From Marivirga salinae (GTDB taxonomy: Bacteria > Bacteroidota > Bacteroidia > Cytophagales > Cyclobacteriaceae): a stretch of 64,000 bases of DNA. The notes beneath the pieces were generated by a model. The model searched no databases, was not told the origin of the DNA, and was given only the letters and a program-made list of their open reading frames with translations. The stretch lies in contig NZ_CP129971.1 of NCBI RefSeq assembly GCF_030503855.1, forward strand, positions 379,501 through 443,500, given 5' to 3'. The position numbers and the translations under genes were made by a program. Shown piece by piece: positions 54,125 to 62,942 of this stretch. Every line of letters starts with the position of its first letter. Positions within the stretch are counted from its first letter, which is position 1.

Positions 54125-54970
54125 TTATTCTTCGAGCGGTTTAAAAATTTTCTCAAATGCGTGGTAAACAGCTATATGTAGTGCATCTCCATGAGATTTA
54201 TCTTCTAAAAATTCAAAGAACAATTCCGTATGCTCTGTTTTTTGTTGATTTAACTTATGAAACAACTCTTTAGCTGTTCGCTCCATAACTTCTCCCTCTT
54301 TTCCTACTGCTATGTAAATAGACTTATTTAAGTGATTAACCTTTGCTTGTTCATCCAATAGCTTTTCATCATCCCACCACAAACTTGGACTTACAATGAT
54401 ATAGTTATCAAATAATTCCGGCTTTTCGAATAGTATTTGCGTTGCGAACAGCCCTCCTAAAGATTGGCCAATAATAGTTTTAGATGAGTCTGTTTTAAAT
54501 TTAGCTTCAATAAATGGTTGCAATTCTTTTTCTAAGAAGCTAATGAAGTTTTCAGACTTCCCCGATGTAGGAAATTCTTTTTGGTCAAGTTCATTTTTAG
54601 AAGGATAAGTAAAATCTCTTTTACGATCTACATTTCCAATTCCAACCACAATGGATTCCGGAATTATATTGATCCATGGGAATGAACCAAACTGAACAAT
54701 GCCCGCTATATGTATAAAGTCTTCATCTTTTGAACCATCTAGAAGATAAATTACTGGATAGTTTTTTGAGCTGTCAGGCGAATAGCTTGAGGGTAGATAG
54801 ATATTTAACTTTCTTGTTTCGTCTAGAATTTTGGATTGAATATTTATAGACTTTCCAATAGTGAATTCGGTTTCACTAATTTTTTTTGGCAAGGATTGCG
54901 CAGCGGTAATAAAGCCGTTCACAATTAATATGATTACTAATGGTATATGTTTCATTTTTTGGGTTTTCAT
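54125..54970 (-). CDS. esterase of the Fes/IroE or feruloyl-esterase-like alpha/beta family
   Basis: A 281-residue secreted hydrolase. An N-terminal signal (IPLVIILIVNGFITAAQS) precedes the putative-esterase domain, which opens LNIYLPSSYSPDSSKNYPVI and YLLDGSKDEDF near 62-83. The nucleophile is in IIGQSLGGLFATQI (Ser near 168), with the His in DKSHGDALHIAVYHAF near the end. These enzymes cleave iron-siderophore esters, hydroxycinnamate or similar esters in the periplasm. No neighbouring iron-transport gene is visible, so siderophore release is only one possibility. Confidence 0.87.
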   Translation of the reverse strand: MKTQKMKHIPLVIILIVNGFITAAQSLPKKISETEFTIGKSINIQSKILDETRKLNIYLPSSYSPDSSKNYPVIYLLDGSKDEDFIHIAGIVQFGSFPWINIIPESIVVGIGNVDRKRDFTYPSKNELDQKEFPTSGKSENFISFLEKELQPFIEAKFKTDSSKTIIGQSLGGLFATQILFEKPELFDNYIIVSPSLWWDDEKLLDEQAKVNHLNKSIYIAVGKEGEVMERTAKELFHKLNQQKTEHTELFFEFLEDKSHGDALHIAVYHAFEKIFKPLEE

Positions 54971-55094
54971 AGTGGTTTTAAAATGCTAAATATTAAGTTA
55001 AGAATCTAGTTGTAATATTATTTCTGAACAACAAGTTTAATCGAGTAAAAATCAAGACTTAGCCCTTTGGCGCAAGATTGAGCCTATAATGATC

Positions 55095-55844
55095 TCAGTA
55101 CTTTATTATTAAGGGCATTTCTGGCCTGAAATCTACTGTTGTTCCTGTTTTAAAATTATCGAAGGTTATAGTCATCAATTCTTCTTTGCCCATTTTAAAA
55201 TGAAATGCATCGAAGTTGTTAAGAGTTGTCATGGCTTCCGACCGATCGTTTGTATTTCGGCTTTTGATCATAATAGATGTGGCCTCCTTTATACCGTTTG
55301 GATGATTCAAAAGATGTGTAAAACGTTCTGGCTTAAATTTCTTATGGTTGGGGACAATGAAAATAGCTGGTTCCAGAAAATGAGTGTAGATTGATTTTGA
55401 CATCATGTAATAAGTACTGTCTTCCATCCAATCTTGTTGGTAAATAAAACTTTCAAATTCTTGCTGTGAAGTATCCTTGCTCAAGAGATGTAAACCTATG
55501 CCAAAAGGAGAAGCCTTATTAGTTTTCCAGTCGGGTTTTAAAGACATGCTTTTTAGATTGTGCTGAATATTATTCTCATTAAACTCTTGTTGATTTTCAA
55601 CGCTGATTAGTTCGATATACATATTACCCACTAGGATATAACTGCCTGCTGTACCCTGACCTTTGTGAGGTTTCCCTTGATGCGTCACAAAACCATTTGA
55701 TTCAAAAAGTTGCTTTACTTTTGAATGATCCTTACACCATATAAAGATATGGTCAATTCCAAGGCTATTATTGGAAATGATTTGCCCATTTGTTTTGGTA
55801 AACAGCACCAAATTAAATGCAATTAGTAGAAGAGTGGTTTTCAT
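55095..55844 (-). CDS. exported glyoxalase-like (VOC) domain protein
   Basis: A 249-residue protein of the Glyoxalase_3 type with a signal peptide (TTLLLIAFNLVLFTKTNGQ). GIDHIFIWCKD near 28-38 opens the VOC fold, HKGQGTAGSYILVGNMYIEL (near 61-80) carries the core, and SPFGIGLHLL lies near 112. A paralogue without signal peptide is encoded at 57573. I use ATG 55844 because the earlier ATG would read into the end of the next gene. The catalytic metal-ligand pattern is not clear. Function unknown. Confidence 0.75.
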   Translation of the reverse strand: MKTTLLLIAFNLVLFTKTNGQIISNNSLGIDHIFIWCKDHSKVKQLFESNGFVTHQGKPHKGQGTAGSYILVGNMYIELISVENQQEFNENNIQHNLKSMSLKPDWKTNKASPFGIGLHLLSKDTSQQEFESFIYQQDWMEDSTYYMMSKSIYTHFLEPAIFIVPNHKKFKPERFTHLLNHPNGIKEATSIMIKSRNTNDRSEAMTTLNNFDAFHFKMGKEELMTITFDNFKTGTTVDFRPEMPLIIKY

Positions 55845-55849
55845 ATGAT

Positions 55850-56446
55850 TTAAGTACATAATTTTTCTTCCAATCTTGTTTTAGCAGTCATCCTCCATTC
55901 GCTTTTTAGCATACTTAAAATCATACTATCTCTTCTTTCACCATTGGGCTTGTACAAATTGCTTCTTAATATGCCCTCTTCTTGGCAACCGACACTTTTT
56001 ATTGCATTTATACTTCTAATGTTTTGCTTATCCACTCGAAATTGGATCCTTTCCATCAAGAGTTCTTCAAAAGCAAATTCAAATAATAAATACTTACAAT
56101 TTTTATTGAGTCCAGTGCCTTGAAATTTTTTACCATACCAAGTAAATCCGATTGAACAGGTCTTGTGCAAAGCATCTATTTCATATATTCTAGTACATCC
56201 TGCATACTTCTGCAGCTTTTTATCAAAAACACTAAACGGATAAGCTATCCCCTTTTGCCTATTCACTATTGCCTCTTCAATATAACTGAGGAGGTTCTCT
56301 TTAGATGAGACATCATGAAGCGTGTATTTCCATAGCCCCTGTTCCTTAGTCACGATATCCGATAGATTATGGACATCTAACAGCATCAAAGGTTTTAATC
56401 TCACCCTTGGATTCTCTAGGACGTAATGCTTTTCTAAATCAATCAT
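55850..56446 (-). CDS. GNAT-family acetyltransferase (RimJ/RimL-like)
   Basis: A 198-residue acetyltransferase. The C-domain includes CSIGFTWYGKKFQGTGLNKN near 105-124 (acetyl-CoA pyrophosphate loop) and IRFQVD-like RIQFRVDKQNIRSINAIKS near 138, then EGILRSNLYKPNGERRDS, a RimJ-like pattern. ATG 56446 overlaps the dipeptidase stop by four bases (ATGA), so the pair are coupled. Function may be antibiotic-like or ribosomal amine acetylation, but this is unproved. Confidence 0.88.
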   Translation of the reverse strand: MIDLEKHYVLENPRVRLKPLMLLDVHNLSDIVTKEQGLWKYTLHDVSSKENLLSYIEEAIVNRQKGIAYPFSVFDKKLQKYAGCTRIYEIDALHKTCSIGFTWYGKKFQGTGLNKNCKYLLFEFAFEELLMERIQFRVDKQNIRSINAIKSVGCQEEGILRSNLYKPNGERRDSMILSMLKSEWRMTAKTRLEEKLCT

Positions 56447-57420
56447 TCCCATAGATTATGAAGAAATCTAATTACATTCTTGTTAGCAATCTTATCTGTA
56501 ATTTGAGAGCCGAATTTAGAATCAATTACCTCAAGGACATGTGGATAGCAACTAGCATTTTCATGTTCTTTATAGAAAAAAGGTATTCTTGACTTATCTG
56601 GATGATCTTTGTGGTAAAAATAATCTGCACCAAAACAGATATTATCTTGAGCTCCAATATTGATTGCATGTTCAAGATGGTCAAAAAGAGCATTTGGATT
56701 ACTATTATTCACAAAAGCTCTCAAAAAATTAAGTCCTATTAGTCCTTTTTGATCAATAATTTCTTGCGCTAACTCATCAGGTAGATTGCGTGGATGATCG
56801 AAGACATGTCGATAATTTGAATGACTGGCTATGATCGGAATATCAAAATTCTGTTTAGAAATGTAGTTGATGATATCGTAGGCTAAAGCATCACTCGTAT
56901 GGGAAAGATCAATAGCAATTTTTTTATTATCTAAATAATCTATTAATGTTTTCCCATCTTCTTTTAAGCCAATTGAAGTATAATTCCCACCACCAAATCT
57001 ATTTTCGGCATGGTGGGTTAATCCAATATATGTGATATTTCCTACTAAGCCTTTTATTTCCTCTAAGTTTTGTAAACCCTCTTTTAGCGATAAATCTTCA
57101 TCGCAAAAGGCAGAAGCATTCTCAATAGAAGCCAACATTCCAATTCTTTCAATCTCATCTACTTCAGGAATAATTCGATTTTTAATCGAATTCAGTTGAC
57201 TATTATTAATATTTAAACCATAAAATAGTTCAGCTTGCTTGATCCCAAGATGATGACTTCCTTTTGTAGTGAGAGCAAAAATTGCCATTATCTGGAGCTT
57301 AACATTTCCTTCCAGCAAGTATGGTATTGCGCATCCCAAATCCCTATCATGAAGATTTGAATTTGGATTTAGTAAATAATATAATAAGTCACAATGTAGA
57401 TCTATGACAGGTTTCTTCAT
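56443..57420 (-). CDS. membrane-dipeptidase-family (renal dipeptidase) peptidase
   Basis: A 325-residue amidohydrolase of the peptidase M19 type. The opening VIDLHCDLLYYL gives the HxD metal site, followed by MLASIENASAFC near 110 with the bridging Glu. LSHTSDALAY near 190 and IIASHSNYRHVFDHPRNLPD near 210 give further His ligands. CFGADYF-like GADYFYHKDH near 280 has the last Asp. The upstream frame from 57483 is an unconserved addition, so I use ATG 57420. Soluble, without a signal peptide. It would cleave dipeptides, possibly D-amino-acid ones. The GNAT gene starts on its stop. Confidence 0.85.
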   Translation of the reverse strand: MKKPVIDLHCDLLYYLLNPNSNLHDRDLGCAIPYLLEGNVKLQIMAIFALTTKGSHHLGIKQAELFYGLNINNSQLNSIKNRIIPEVDEIERIGMLASIENASAFCDEDLSLKEGLQNLEEIKGLVGNITYIGLTHHAENRFGGGNYTSIGLKEDGKTLIDYLDNKKIAIDLSHTSDALAYDIINYISKQNFDIPIIASHSNYRHVFDHPRNLPDELAQEIIDQKGLIGLNFLRAFVNNSNPNALFDHLEHAINIGAQDNICFGADYFYHKDHPDKSRIPFFYKEHENASCYPHVLEVIDSKFGSQITDKIANKNVIRFLHNLWE

Positions 57421-57572
57421 GATATTGATATTAGTCTTCACTAAATAGAAGTTCAAGAGTTCGGTTAGGCCTGAATTGCTCAAACTTAAACAGTTTTTGC
57501 ATCCAAAACTTGAATGAATTTGCTAATAGCTGATAAAACTGATTTTCGATTCGCTATTTCTGTAAACCATTT

Positions 57573-58217
57573 TTAATATTTTATTGTCAAATTCAAGCTT
57601 TCAAATTCTTTTGATTTATTCTGACTTAAATTGTCAAATTCAAGTGTTAGATGGGTTCTATTTCCCTTTTTCAATTTAATAGGACTCTTCCGAATATAGT
57701 TCTTAAATTCGATTCCACCTTTTTCCGTTAGAATTTCAAATTCCACTCCTGAAAGATTTTTTATGCCATTTTGATGTTCAATCGGTTCGTTATGCTCTTT
57801 TCCTTCTCCTCGAAATGGAAGCCTGAAAGTCCAGGGTAAACTAGGATATTCTTCATTTGTTAGTATATCTATCGACATACCTTTTGGTAAAAAATCAGGT
57901 TGGTAAATTTCGCTTTTCTGGAATAGTTCATCCGTTAATTCTGAATTTACCAAACACAGACCAAAAGGTGAATTTCCGTTTCTCCGAAATTGAGAACGTT
58001 CCCAAAGTTTTGTCCTTCTGGTTAATTCGCTTTGAATTTCCTCCTCGTTCACCACCCATAAGATTTCAAGGAAAAAATTGCCAAAGTAAAATTTCCGGTT
58101 TTTTGTACCCTGACCTGGATGAATCCGACTACTCCCTTCGGATAAACCAAATTGAACCAACTCATTCGCTTCTTCTCCACTGTTACTAGAGAAAATAAAT
58201 ATGTGGTCTATTTTCAT
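57573..58217 (-). CDS. glyoxalase-like (VOC) protein
   Basis: A 214-residue cytoplasmic paralogue of the exported protein at 55095. KIDHIFIFSSNSG opens the fold, HPGQGTKNRKFYFGNFFLEI (near 33-52) matches HKGQGTAGSYILVGNMYIEL of the other, and SPFGLCLVNSEL near 93 matches SPFGIGLHLL. The metal ligands of dioxygenase/glyoxalase members are partly visible but I cannot assign chemistry. It is followed by a 285-bp non-coding interval. Confidence 0.75.
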   Translation of the reverse strand: MKIDHIFIFSSNSGEEANELVQFGLSEGSSRIHPGQGTKNRKFYFGNFFLEILWVVNEEEIQSELTRRTKLWERSQFRRNGNSPFGLCLVNSELTDELFQKSEIYQPDFLPKGMSIDILTNEEYPSLPWTFRLPFRGEGKEHNEPIEHQNGIKNLSGVEFEILTEKGGIEFKNYIRKSPIKLKKGNRTHLTLEFDNLSQNKSKEFESLNLTIKY

Positions 58218-58501
58218 ACTTTTTAGAATTGGTTCATTGTTTTTAAATCACTAAAAATATGCACAAGCTGTACATGCCTCTTAATTTGATCAAATCTAAT
58301 CATCTTTACTAATTGAAAACTGAATGTGCTTTTTAAGCAACTAGGATTGATTTCCATCTTGTGCTTGTTTACTCAAGGGATGCATATAGGGCAGAGTACT
58401 GAGACGTTTTCCTATCTTAGAACACCGATAACCCTTAAGGCACATCGCATGATTGCCTGCTTTATATGCACCCTTTTTAAAAGCTTTCTTTTTTCAATCA
58501 A

Positions 58502-59011
58502 TTAACGATCCGCTGAGATTTTCACCAATACTTTCCCTGTGTCAAAACCAGTATTAAGTATTAAGCAGGAACTCTCCAGCGTTTTAAGGATAAGCAATTC
58601 CGAACTGGATGGATTATTTTTTCCTACTAGCATGAAATGCCTATTCATCGGGTGTTCGTATTGGCCGTCTTTTGTTATAAAAAAACTTTCATGATTTTCA
58701 TCATCTGATAAACCAATTTGATTTAGGAATCCCGAAAGGTCATCTTTAAAATTGGTATTGATATCATTCCAATCGGCTATTTCTGATTCCGGACCATATT
58801 GGAGTCTTAGTTCTTTTATAGGTAAATCGTAGGGTGTCAGAAACTCATGTTTTGTGAGTACATATTCAAATCCATCTTGACCTGTAATACTGTTATTAGA
58901 TAGTTCTAAAATGTTCATTTCTTCCATTTTTTCGCAGGCTTGCAGGGGGATAATTAACAAAGCAGTAATTAATGAAATGATTCCAGTGTGTTTCATAATT
59001 GCATTTTTCAT
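58502..59011 (-). CDS. lipoprotein, 169 aa, in an ECF sigma operon
   Basis: A small protein with an N-terminal lipobox: MKHTGIISLITALLIIPLQAC, the Cys near residue 26. The mature region is acidic and contains a two-strand core without recognised family motifs. It follows the 202-aa membrane gene by about 45 bases on the same strand, so it belongs to the ECF sigma transcript. A start at ATG 58996 gives a shorter, cleaner signal. Confidence 0.7.
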   Translation of the reverse strand: MKNAIMKHTGIISLITALLIIPLQACEKMEEMNILELSNNSITGQDGFEYVLTKHEFLTPYDLPIKELRLQYGPESEIADWNDINTNFKDDLSGFLNQIGLSDDENHESFFITKDGQYEHPMNRHFMLVGKNNPSSSELLILKTLESSCLILNTGFDTGKVLVKISADR

Positions 59012-59057
59012 TATTGTTTTTTTTAATGATAGAAGTTTTACTTAAAGATTTCACTTG

Positions 59058-59666
59058 TTATTCCTGTTCTAATTTTTCGGTCATTTCTTTAAGGCTGTCC
59101 AAATGCGGACCAAAAGCTTTTTGATTCATTTTATGCGTCAAAAAGTATTGTATTGGAACAAATAAGACTATCGCAGCCATTGAAATGATTAATAGAAAAG
59201 GATCCAGAAAAAGACTTTCTGGGCTTTCTTCGCCCATAATTAAAAAAGTAATGATCATCCCAGCTACTATGCTGAGTGGATATAATAATGCAGCGATAAT
59301 TTCGCTGAATTTCACATAGTCTTTGATTACCGCATGTTGAGATTTCAATTTTTTTAGGATGTTTTCATTGGGTTGATTTAATATTAGACTTATCCGTTTA
59401 AGAATACGAAATGATCTGAATAAGAAGTAGATCGCATATGCGCAAAATGCTATTAATAGTGAAGTCAATAAAGAATGACTAAATACAAATATTAATAACA
59501 GAAAAATCATTAACAGGCCAGCACCAAAATAAGCCTGTTGTCTCATGATCTGTTGTAACTTATTTAATGGATGGACACTGCTAGATGGTTTAAGTTTTCT
59601 TAAATCTTCCGAGCTGATGTTTGTTGTAGTAGTATCATCAGGATTCCAGTATTTTTCAAAATTCAT
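59058..59666 (-). CDS. membrane protein, probable anti-sigma-type partner
   Basis: A 202-residue protein with a cytoplasmic N-terminus of 48 residues and four hydrophobic segments at about 48-66, 67-90, 115-140 and 152-172. The short N-terminal region EDLRKLKPSSSVHPLNKLQ could bind sigma. It lies directly after the ECF sigma gene (3 bases), the usual place of an anti-sigma factor in Bacteroidota. No zinc (ZAS) motif is seen, so this remains positional inference. Confidence 0.65.
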   Translation of the reverse strand: MNFEKYWNPDDTTTTNISSEDLRKLKPSSSVHPLNKLQQIMRQQAYFGAGLLMIFLLLIFVFSHSLLTSLLIAFCAYAIYFLFRSFRILKRISLILNQPNENILKKLKSQHAVIKDYVKFSEIIAALLYPLSIVAGMIITFLIMGEESPESLFLDPFLLIISMAAIVLFVPIQYFLTHKMNQKAFGPHLDSLKEMTEKLEQE

Positions 59667-59669
59667 AGC

Positions 59670-60152
59670 TCAATTATCTTTAAGTATTGTTTCTAATTTA
59701 TTTTTGATACGAAATAGTTTCACATTACAGTGGTTTACACTTATTCCCATAAAATCTGCAATTTCTGGATTGGTAAATGCATCGAGGTGCATGGTAATGA
59801 TTGTTTTATCAATGTCGTCCAGCTTTTTTATCGCCAAGTAAAGTCTGCTTCTTATTTCGCTTTCTTCATTATTTTTATCTCCAGGTATATATTCTACTTC
59901 TTTATCTAATGGAGAAGTAGTGAGTCTGCTCTTTTTTTTGAGGCTGGTAAGTATTGAATTCAAACTAAGCCTGTATAACCAAGTACTGAATTTGGATTCA
60001 CCCCTAAATCGGTCTTTGGATATCCAGCAACGCATTAAGATCTCTTGAAACATATCTTCCCTTTCATCTGAAGTATCTATATACATATTGATCAATCTTT
60101 TGATCAGGCCCGTATTTTCATTGATATGTGTTAAGAATTCATTTTCATTCAT
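59670..60152 (-). CDS. ECF RNA polymerase sigma factor
   Basis: A 160-residue sigma-70 family factor with regions 2 and 4 only. Region 2 contains YIDTSDEREDMFQEILMRCW near 25-44 and FSTWLYRLSLNSIL near 56-69; region 4 contains IADFMGISVNHCNVKLFRIK near 132-151. It begins the operon with the anti-sigma-like membrane gene and lipoprotein. A 51-residue membrane protein gene lies about 90 bases upstream on the same strand. Signals such as envelope stress are possible, but unproved. Confidence 0.93.
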   Translation of the reverse strand: MNENEFLTHINENTGLIKRLINMYIDTSDEREDMFQEILMRCWISKDRFRGESKFSTWLYRLSLNSILTSLKKKSRLTTSPLDKEVEYIPGDKNNEESEIRSRLYLAIKKLDDIDKTIITMHLDAFTNPEIADFMGISVNHCNVKLFRIKNKLETILKDN

Positions 60153-60243
60153 CGATTAAACTCCTCATAATGGTTAATTACTATTTCTAAGAGTAGATAA
60201 AAAGAGCCCGTTTCAGACTCTTTCTTATTGGACGTAGTACAAC

Positions 60244-60399
60244 TTAGTGGTTGATTTTGTAAAAAGCCTCTCCAATTGTAATTCCAGAACTTAACAAAAG
60301 AGAACCAGCAAGAATTACTATTATAGTAATTGCAGCTACCTTTTCGTTTTTCTTTAAACTGTTAAATTTTGACTGAATACGCATTGTTAAATCTTCCAT
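60244..60399 (-). CDS. small membrane protein, 51 aa
   Basis: A small frame below usual length limits: ATG at 60399 to TAA at 60244, starting MEDLTMRIQSKFNSLKK and containing a hydrophobic helix VAAITIIVILAGSLLLSSGI (about 22-41) before GEAFYKINH. The single-pass layout and position just upstream of the ECF sigma gene suggest it is real and a cofactor of that system. Function unknown. Confidence 0.6.
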   Translation of the reverse strand: MEDLTMRIQSKFNSLKKNEKVAAITIIVILAGSLLLSSGITIGEAFYKINH

Positions 60400-60631
60400 G
60401 TTTTTAAACTTTTTTAGAGTGATATTTTTATAATTTTCTTATTAGTACTTTATGGAGCACAAAAATTACAGGATTCAGAAAAAAATTGAAATAAAATAAA
60501 AAAGTCGTTGCTCCGGCTGTATTAAAAGTGAAAATCTGTTTTTAATTTGTATCTAGAGTATCTTTATGAAAGCGCCAGTATGAAAATGGATAGATACTGA
60601 CTTTCATTTATTTTTTGTTCTCGCTGGTAAC

Positions 60632-61624
60632 TTATTTTCTTAAAAAGTCAGAAACAGCTTGTTTTACTAAGTGGACATCACAAAATGCAGCAATGTGGCC
60701 ACAGTATCCTTTCAACTCGAAATAATCACATTCCAATATTTTTGATAATTCTCTAGAATAAATAGGATTTACTAGGTGGTCCAGTTCCGCTGTAATAATA
60801 AAGATTTCGGATTTGACAATGTCTACTATATTTTCTGGACTTATTTCCCTATCCTTGTAGATATTATGCTTAAGTATAGCTCTAGATTGGAATAATTTAT
60901 TAAACGGGTTGTTAGGCCGACTGTATCTAGCTGAAATGACTTCTTGAAAATCTTCATTTTCGTAAGCTTCAAAAACTTGCGTTGGTGAAGTGCCTACAAG
61001 CAATCCGATGTCACTTATTCTGTTCATTGCATCATCCAAAGTCTCCTTGTCCTTACCAGCGTCTTCAATCAAAGTCACTGTTGTGTTCCATAAAACTTTG
61101 TCGTAAAATGATGCTTTTGTCGTTCCATTGATTGCAATTAATTTATTCATAAAGTCTGGATATGCTACCATCCATTCAAATGCTTGCATTCCGCCCATTG
61201 AAACTCCAATTAATAATTCTACATGGTCAATCTTCAAATGATTCACTAAAAGTTCATGCTGAGATTTTACCATATCTCGAATACCTATATTTGGAAAGCT
61301 CATATAGTTAGATGGAGATGAAGAAATGCCATTTCCTAATGCGTCTGCAACAATTAGGTATTTTCCATCTGTATCTATAATACTTCTTAAGTAGTCTAAA
61401 TTGTCCTCACTGGTTCCTAAATGCCAGGTAGGCATAAAGACGACATTGCTCTTATCGTTATTTAATTTACCGAAAGTTCTATATCCAATTTTACAATCTT
61501 TAATTGTATCGTTCGCAGTTGTTATTAAATCACCAATATTTTGAATCTGTAATTTTGATTGTGCGAGACTAGGAAAATGGAAAATGCAAAATAGAATTAT
61601 TGTGATGGCTAATTTAAGGCTCAT
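60632..61624 (-). CDS. exported alpha/beta hydrolase of the homoserine-acetyltransferase (MetX)-like family
   Basis: A 330-residue MetX-family hydrolase with an N-terminal signal peptide (LAITIILFCIFHFPSLAQS), unusual for MetX. The fold starts KIGYRTFGKLNNDKSNVVFM near 45-64, with ADALGNGISSSPSNY near 94-108 and the nucleophile in LIGVSMGGMQAFEWM (Ser near 142). The catalytic Asp is likely in TAELDHLVNPIYSREL and the His in GYCGHIAAFCDV near the C-terminus. Being exported, it is more likely an esterase or lipase than a biosynthetic acetyltransferase. It is monocistronic. Confidence 0.85.
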   Translation of the reverse strand: MSLKLAITIILFCIFHFPSLAQSKLQIQNIGDLITTANDTIKDCKIGYRTFGKLNNDKSNVVFMPTWHLGTSEDNLDYLRSIIDTDGKYLIVADALGNGISSSPSNYMSFPNIGIRDMVKSQHELLVNHLKIDHVELLIGVSMGGMQAFEWMVAYPDFMNKLIAINGTTKASFYDKVLWNTTVTLIEDAGKDKETLDDAMNRISDIGLLVGTSPTQVFEAYENEDFQEVISARYSRPNNPFNKLFQSRAILKHNIYKDREISPENIVDIVKSEIFIITAELDHLVNPIYSRELSKILECDYFELKGYCGHIAAFCDVHLVKQAVSDFLRK

Positions 61625-62090
61625 AAGTATCTCTAGAGTTGATTGGGTTTTTAATATTCTACCAATTGAATTATAGGCTAGCTCAATATTAAAGTAGATG
61701 AGGCATTAATGCTTGTACGGATTTGCTATTTTTAACAGTCAAGTTCTGCGGCACTATATTGGTTTAGAGAAAGGTTGGAATGCAGAAGTTATTTGAATTT
61801 GTTTGATTTAATGTCAAAAAAAAGCGCTGGATCCCCACCCAGCGCTTATATTTCAACCAAAACCTTACAAAGTCATTGACTTGATAAGATGATTCAAATG
61901 TAGTTAAGCAGTTAGGAATTAGCAAATTGTTAATTCAAATATTTTATTTAGTTTACAGGATGCATGTCGCAAAGTAGCAGTAATTTAAAAATTAAATCAA
62001 AACATATAAATATGTGCTTTTTTGGTAAAATCTTAATTAAAATTAAATTTATATCTTAAGAAATACCATTAAATAGTGAGATATGCTTAC
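61625..62090. other. 466-bp gene-free interval with a Septu-operon terminator
   Basis: No gene. A minus-strand terminator lies at 61814-61846 (next entry). The rest is AT-rich without clear repeats. Confidence 0.5.
61814..61846 (-). terminator. intrinsic terminator of the Septu-like operon
   Basis: Read on the minus strand, AAGCGCTGG / CCAGCGCTT forms a nine-base stem with an eight-base loop, followed by a T run. It lies about 245 bases after the HNH gene and is the first termination signal downstream of it. Confidence 0.75.
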
Positions 62091-62942
62091 TTATAGTATT
62101 ATATTCAAATGCTGCAATATGTCTTTAGTGAATTTTGATAACGGCCTTTTTTCATGTTCCGAATTGTCAAGATAACTACCCCAAATAAATCGATCGATTT
62201 CGGATTGCTGCTTTCCTAAGCCTCTGTAAGACTCGATTAACCCATCATAATACGATGCATTATAGGCTTGAGCTTTACTAATAATCTCCTTTAAATAGTC
62301 TGAGTGTTCTTCATATAATTCTTTCAAATGAAATACTTTTATATTACTGTTTATGTTCGAGAAGTCAATTTCAACATCGTTTTTTAAAACCCAATCCAGA
62401 GAGGCTTGCTCTCCCTCTTTCGTTTTCAATATGAATTTACAGTTATCATTAAAGCCTTTAAAGTAAGGATGTATATCAATATCACCTATTAATTTTGTGT
62501 GATTACAAGTAGAGCAGGATGGGATCAAATTATAAAAAGATAATGCTAATTCAGGATATGACGCCTTTGGTTTAAAATGATCAAGTTCAGGACTAATTCT
62601 ACCTTCTTTAATTGTAAAGGTATATTGCCTGTTGCAGTAAGGACATGCCCTTAAGTTTAAGCGTTCAAGTAACCAATGGCCATGACTGGAACGCATGACT
62701 TTATATTGGTTTATCATATAATTTTTAAATTCCTCAAAGTCGTCTGGATTGGCTACTTTTAATCTTCCATATATAGTGTGGATATTATCAAAATCTTCTG
62801 GCTTGGCCTTAATAATATCAGGTAAATTTGTAATGAAATATTCTTTTAACCGATTGGAATTGGCTCTTCGATTTGTAAGCTGTAATCTTGAAAGGTATTC
62901 GTCAATGATTTCTTCTAAATTATTACGTTCTATCTTTATCAT
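62091..62942 (-). CDS. Septu-like HNH endonuclease (PtuB-like)
   Basis: A 283-residue HNH endonuclease. The zinc/active core is C100 and C103 (RACPYCNRQY), the catalytic D121-H122 (ELDHFKPKA), N138 in FYNLIPS, and C143 with C146 (SCSTCNHTK), the usual PtuB layout. A helical N-domain of about 95 residues precedes it, and its ATG overlaps the ATPase stop (ATGA). In Septu systems the ATPase binds DNA and controls this nuclease, which damages tRNA or DNA on infection. Complete catalytic residues suggest activity. Confidence 0.88.
   Translation of the reverse strand: MIKIERNNLEEIIDEYLSRLQLTNRRANSNRLKEYFITNLPDIIKAKPEDFDNIHTIYGRLKVANPDDFEEFKNYMINQYKVMRSSHGHWLLERLNLRACPYCNRQYTFTIKEGRISPELDHFKPKASYPELALSFYNLIPSCSTCNHTKLIGDIDIHPYFKGFNDNCKFILKTKEGEQASLDWVLKNDVEIDFSNINSNIKVFHLKELYEEHSDYLKEIISKAQAYNASYYDGLIESYRGLGKQQSEIDRFIWGSYLDNSEHEKRPLSKFTKDILQHLNIIL

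Noticed and set aside
57478..57500. Single CAAACTTAAACAG as a reversed TnsB-type site
   Set aside because: It is isolated, partly within another gene's leader and lacks neighbours, so it does not support a left end.
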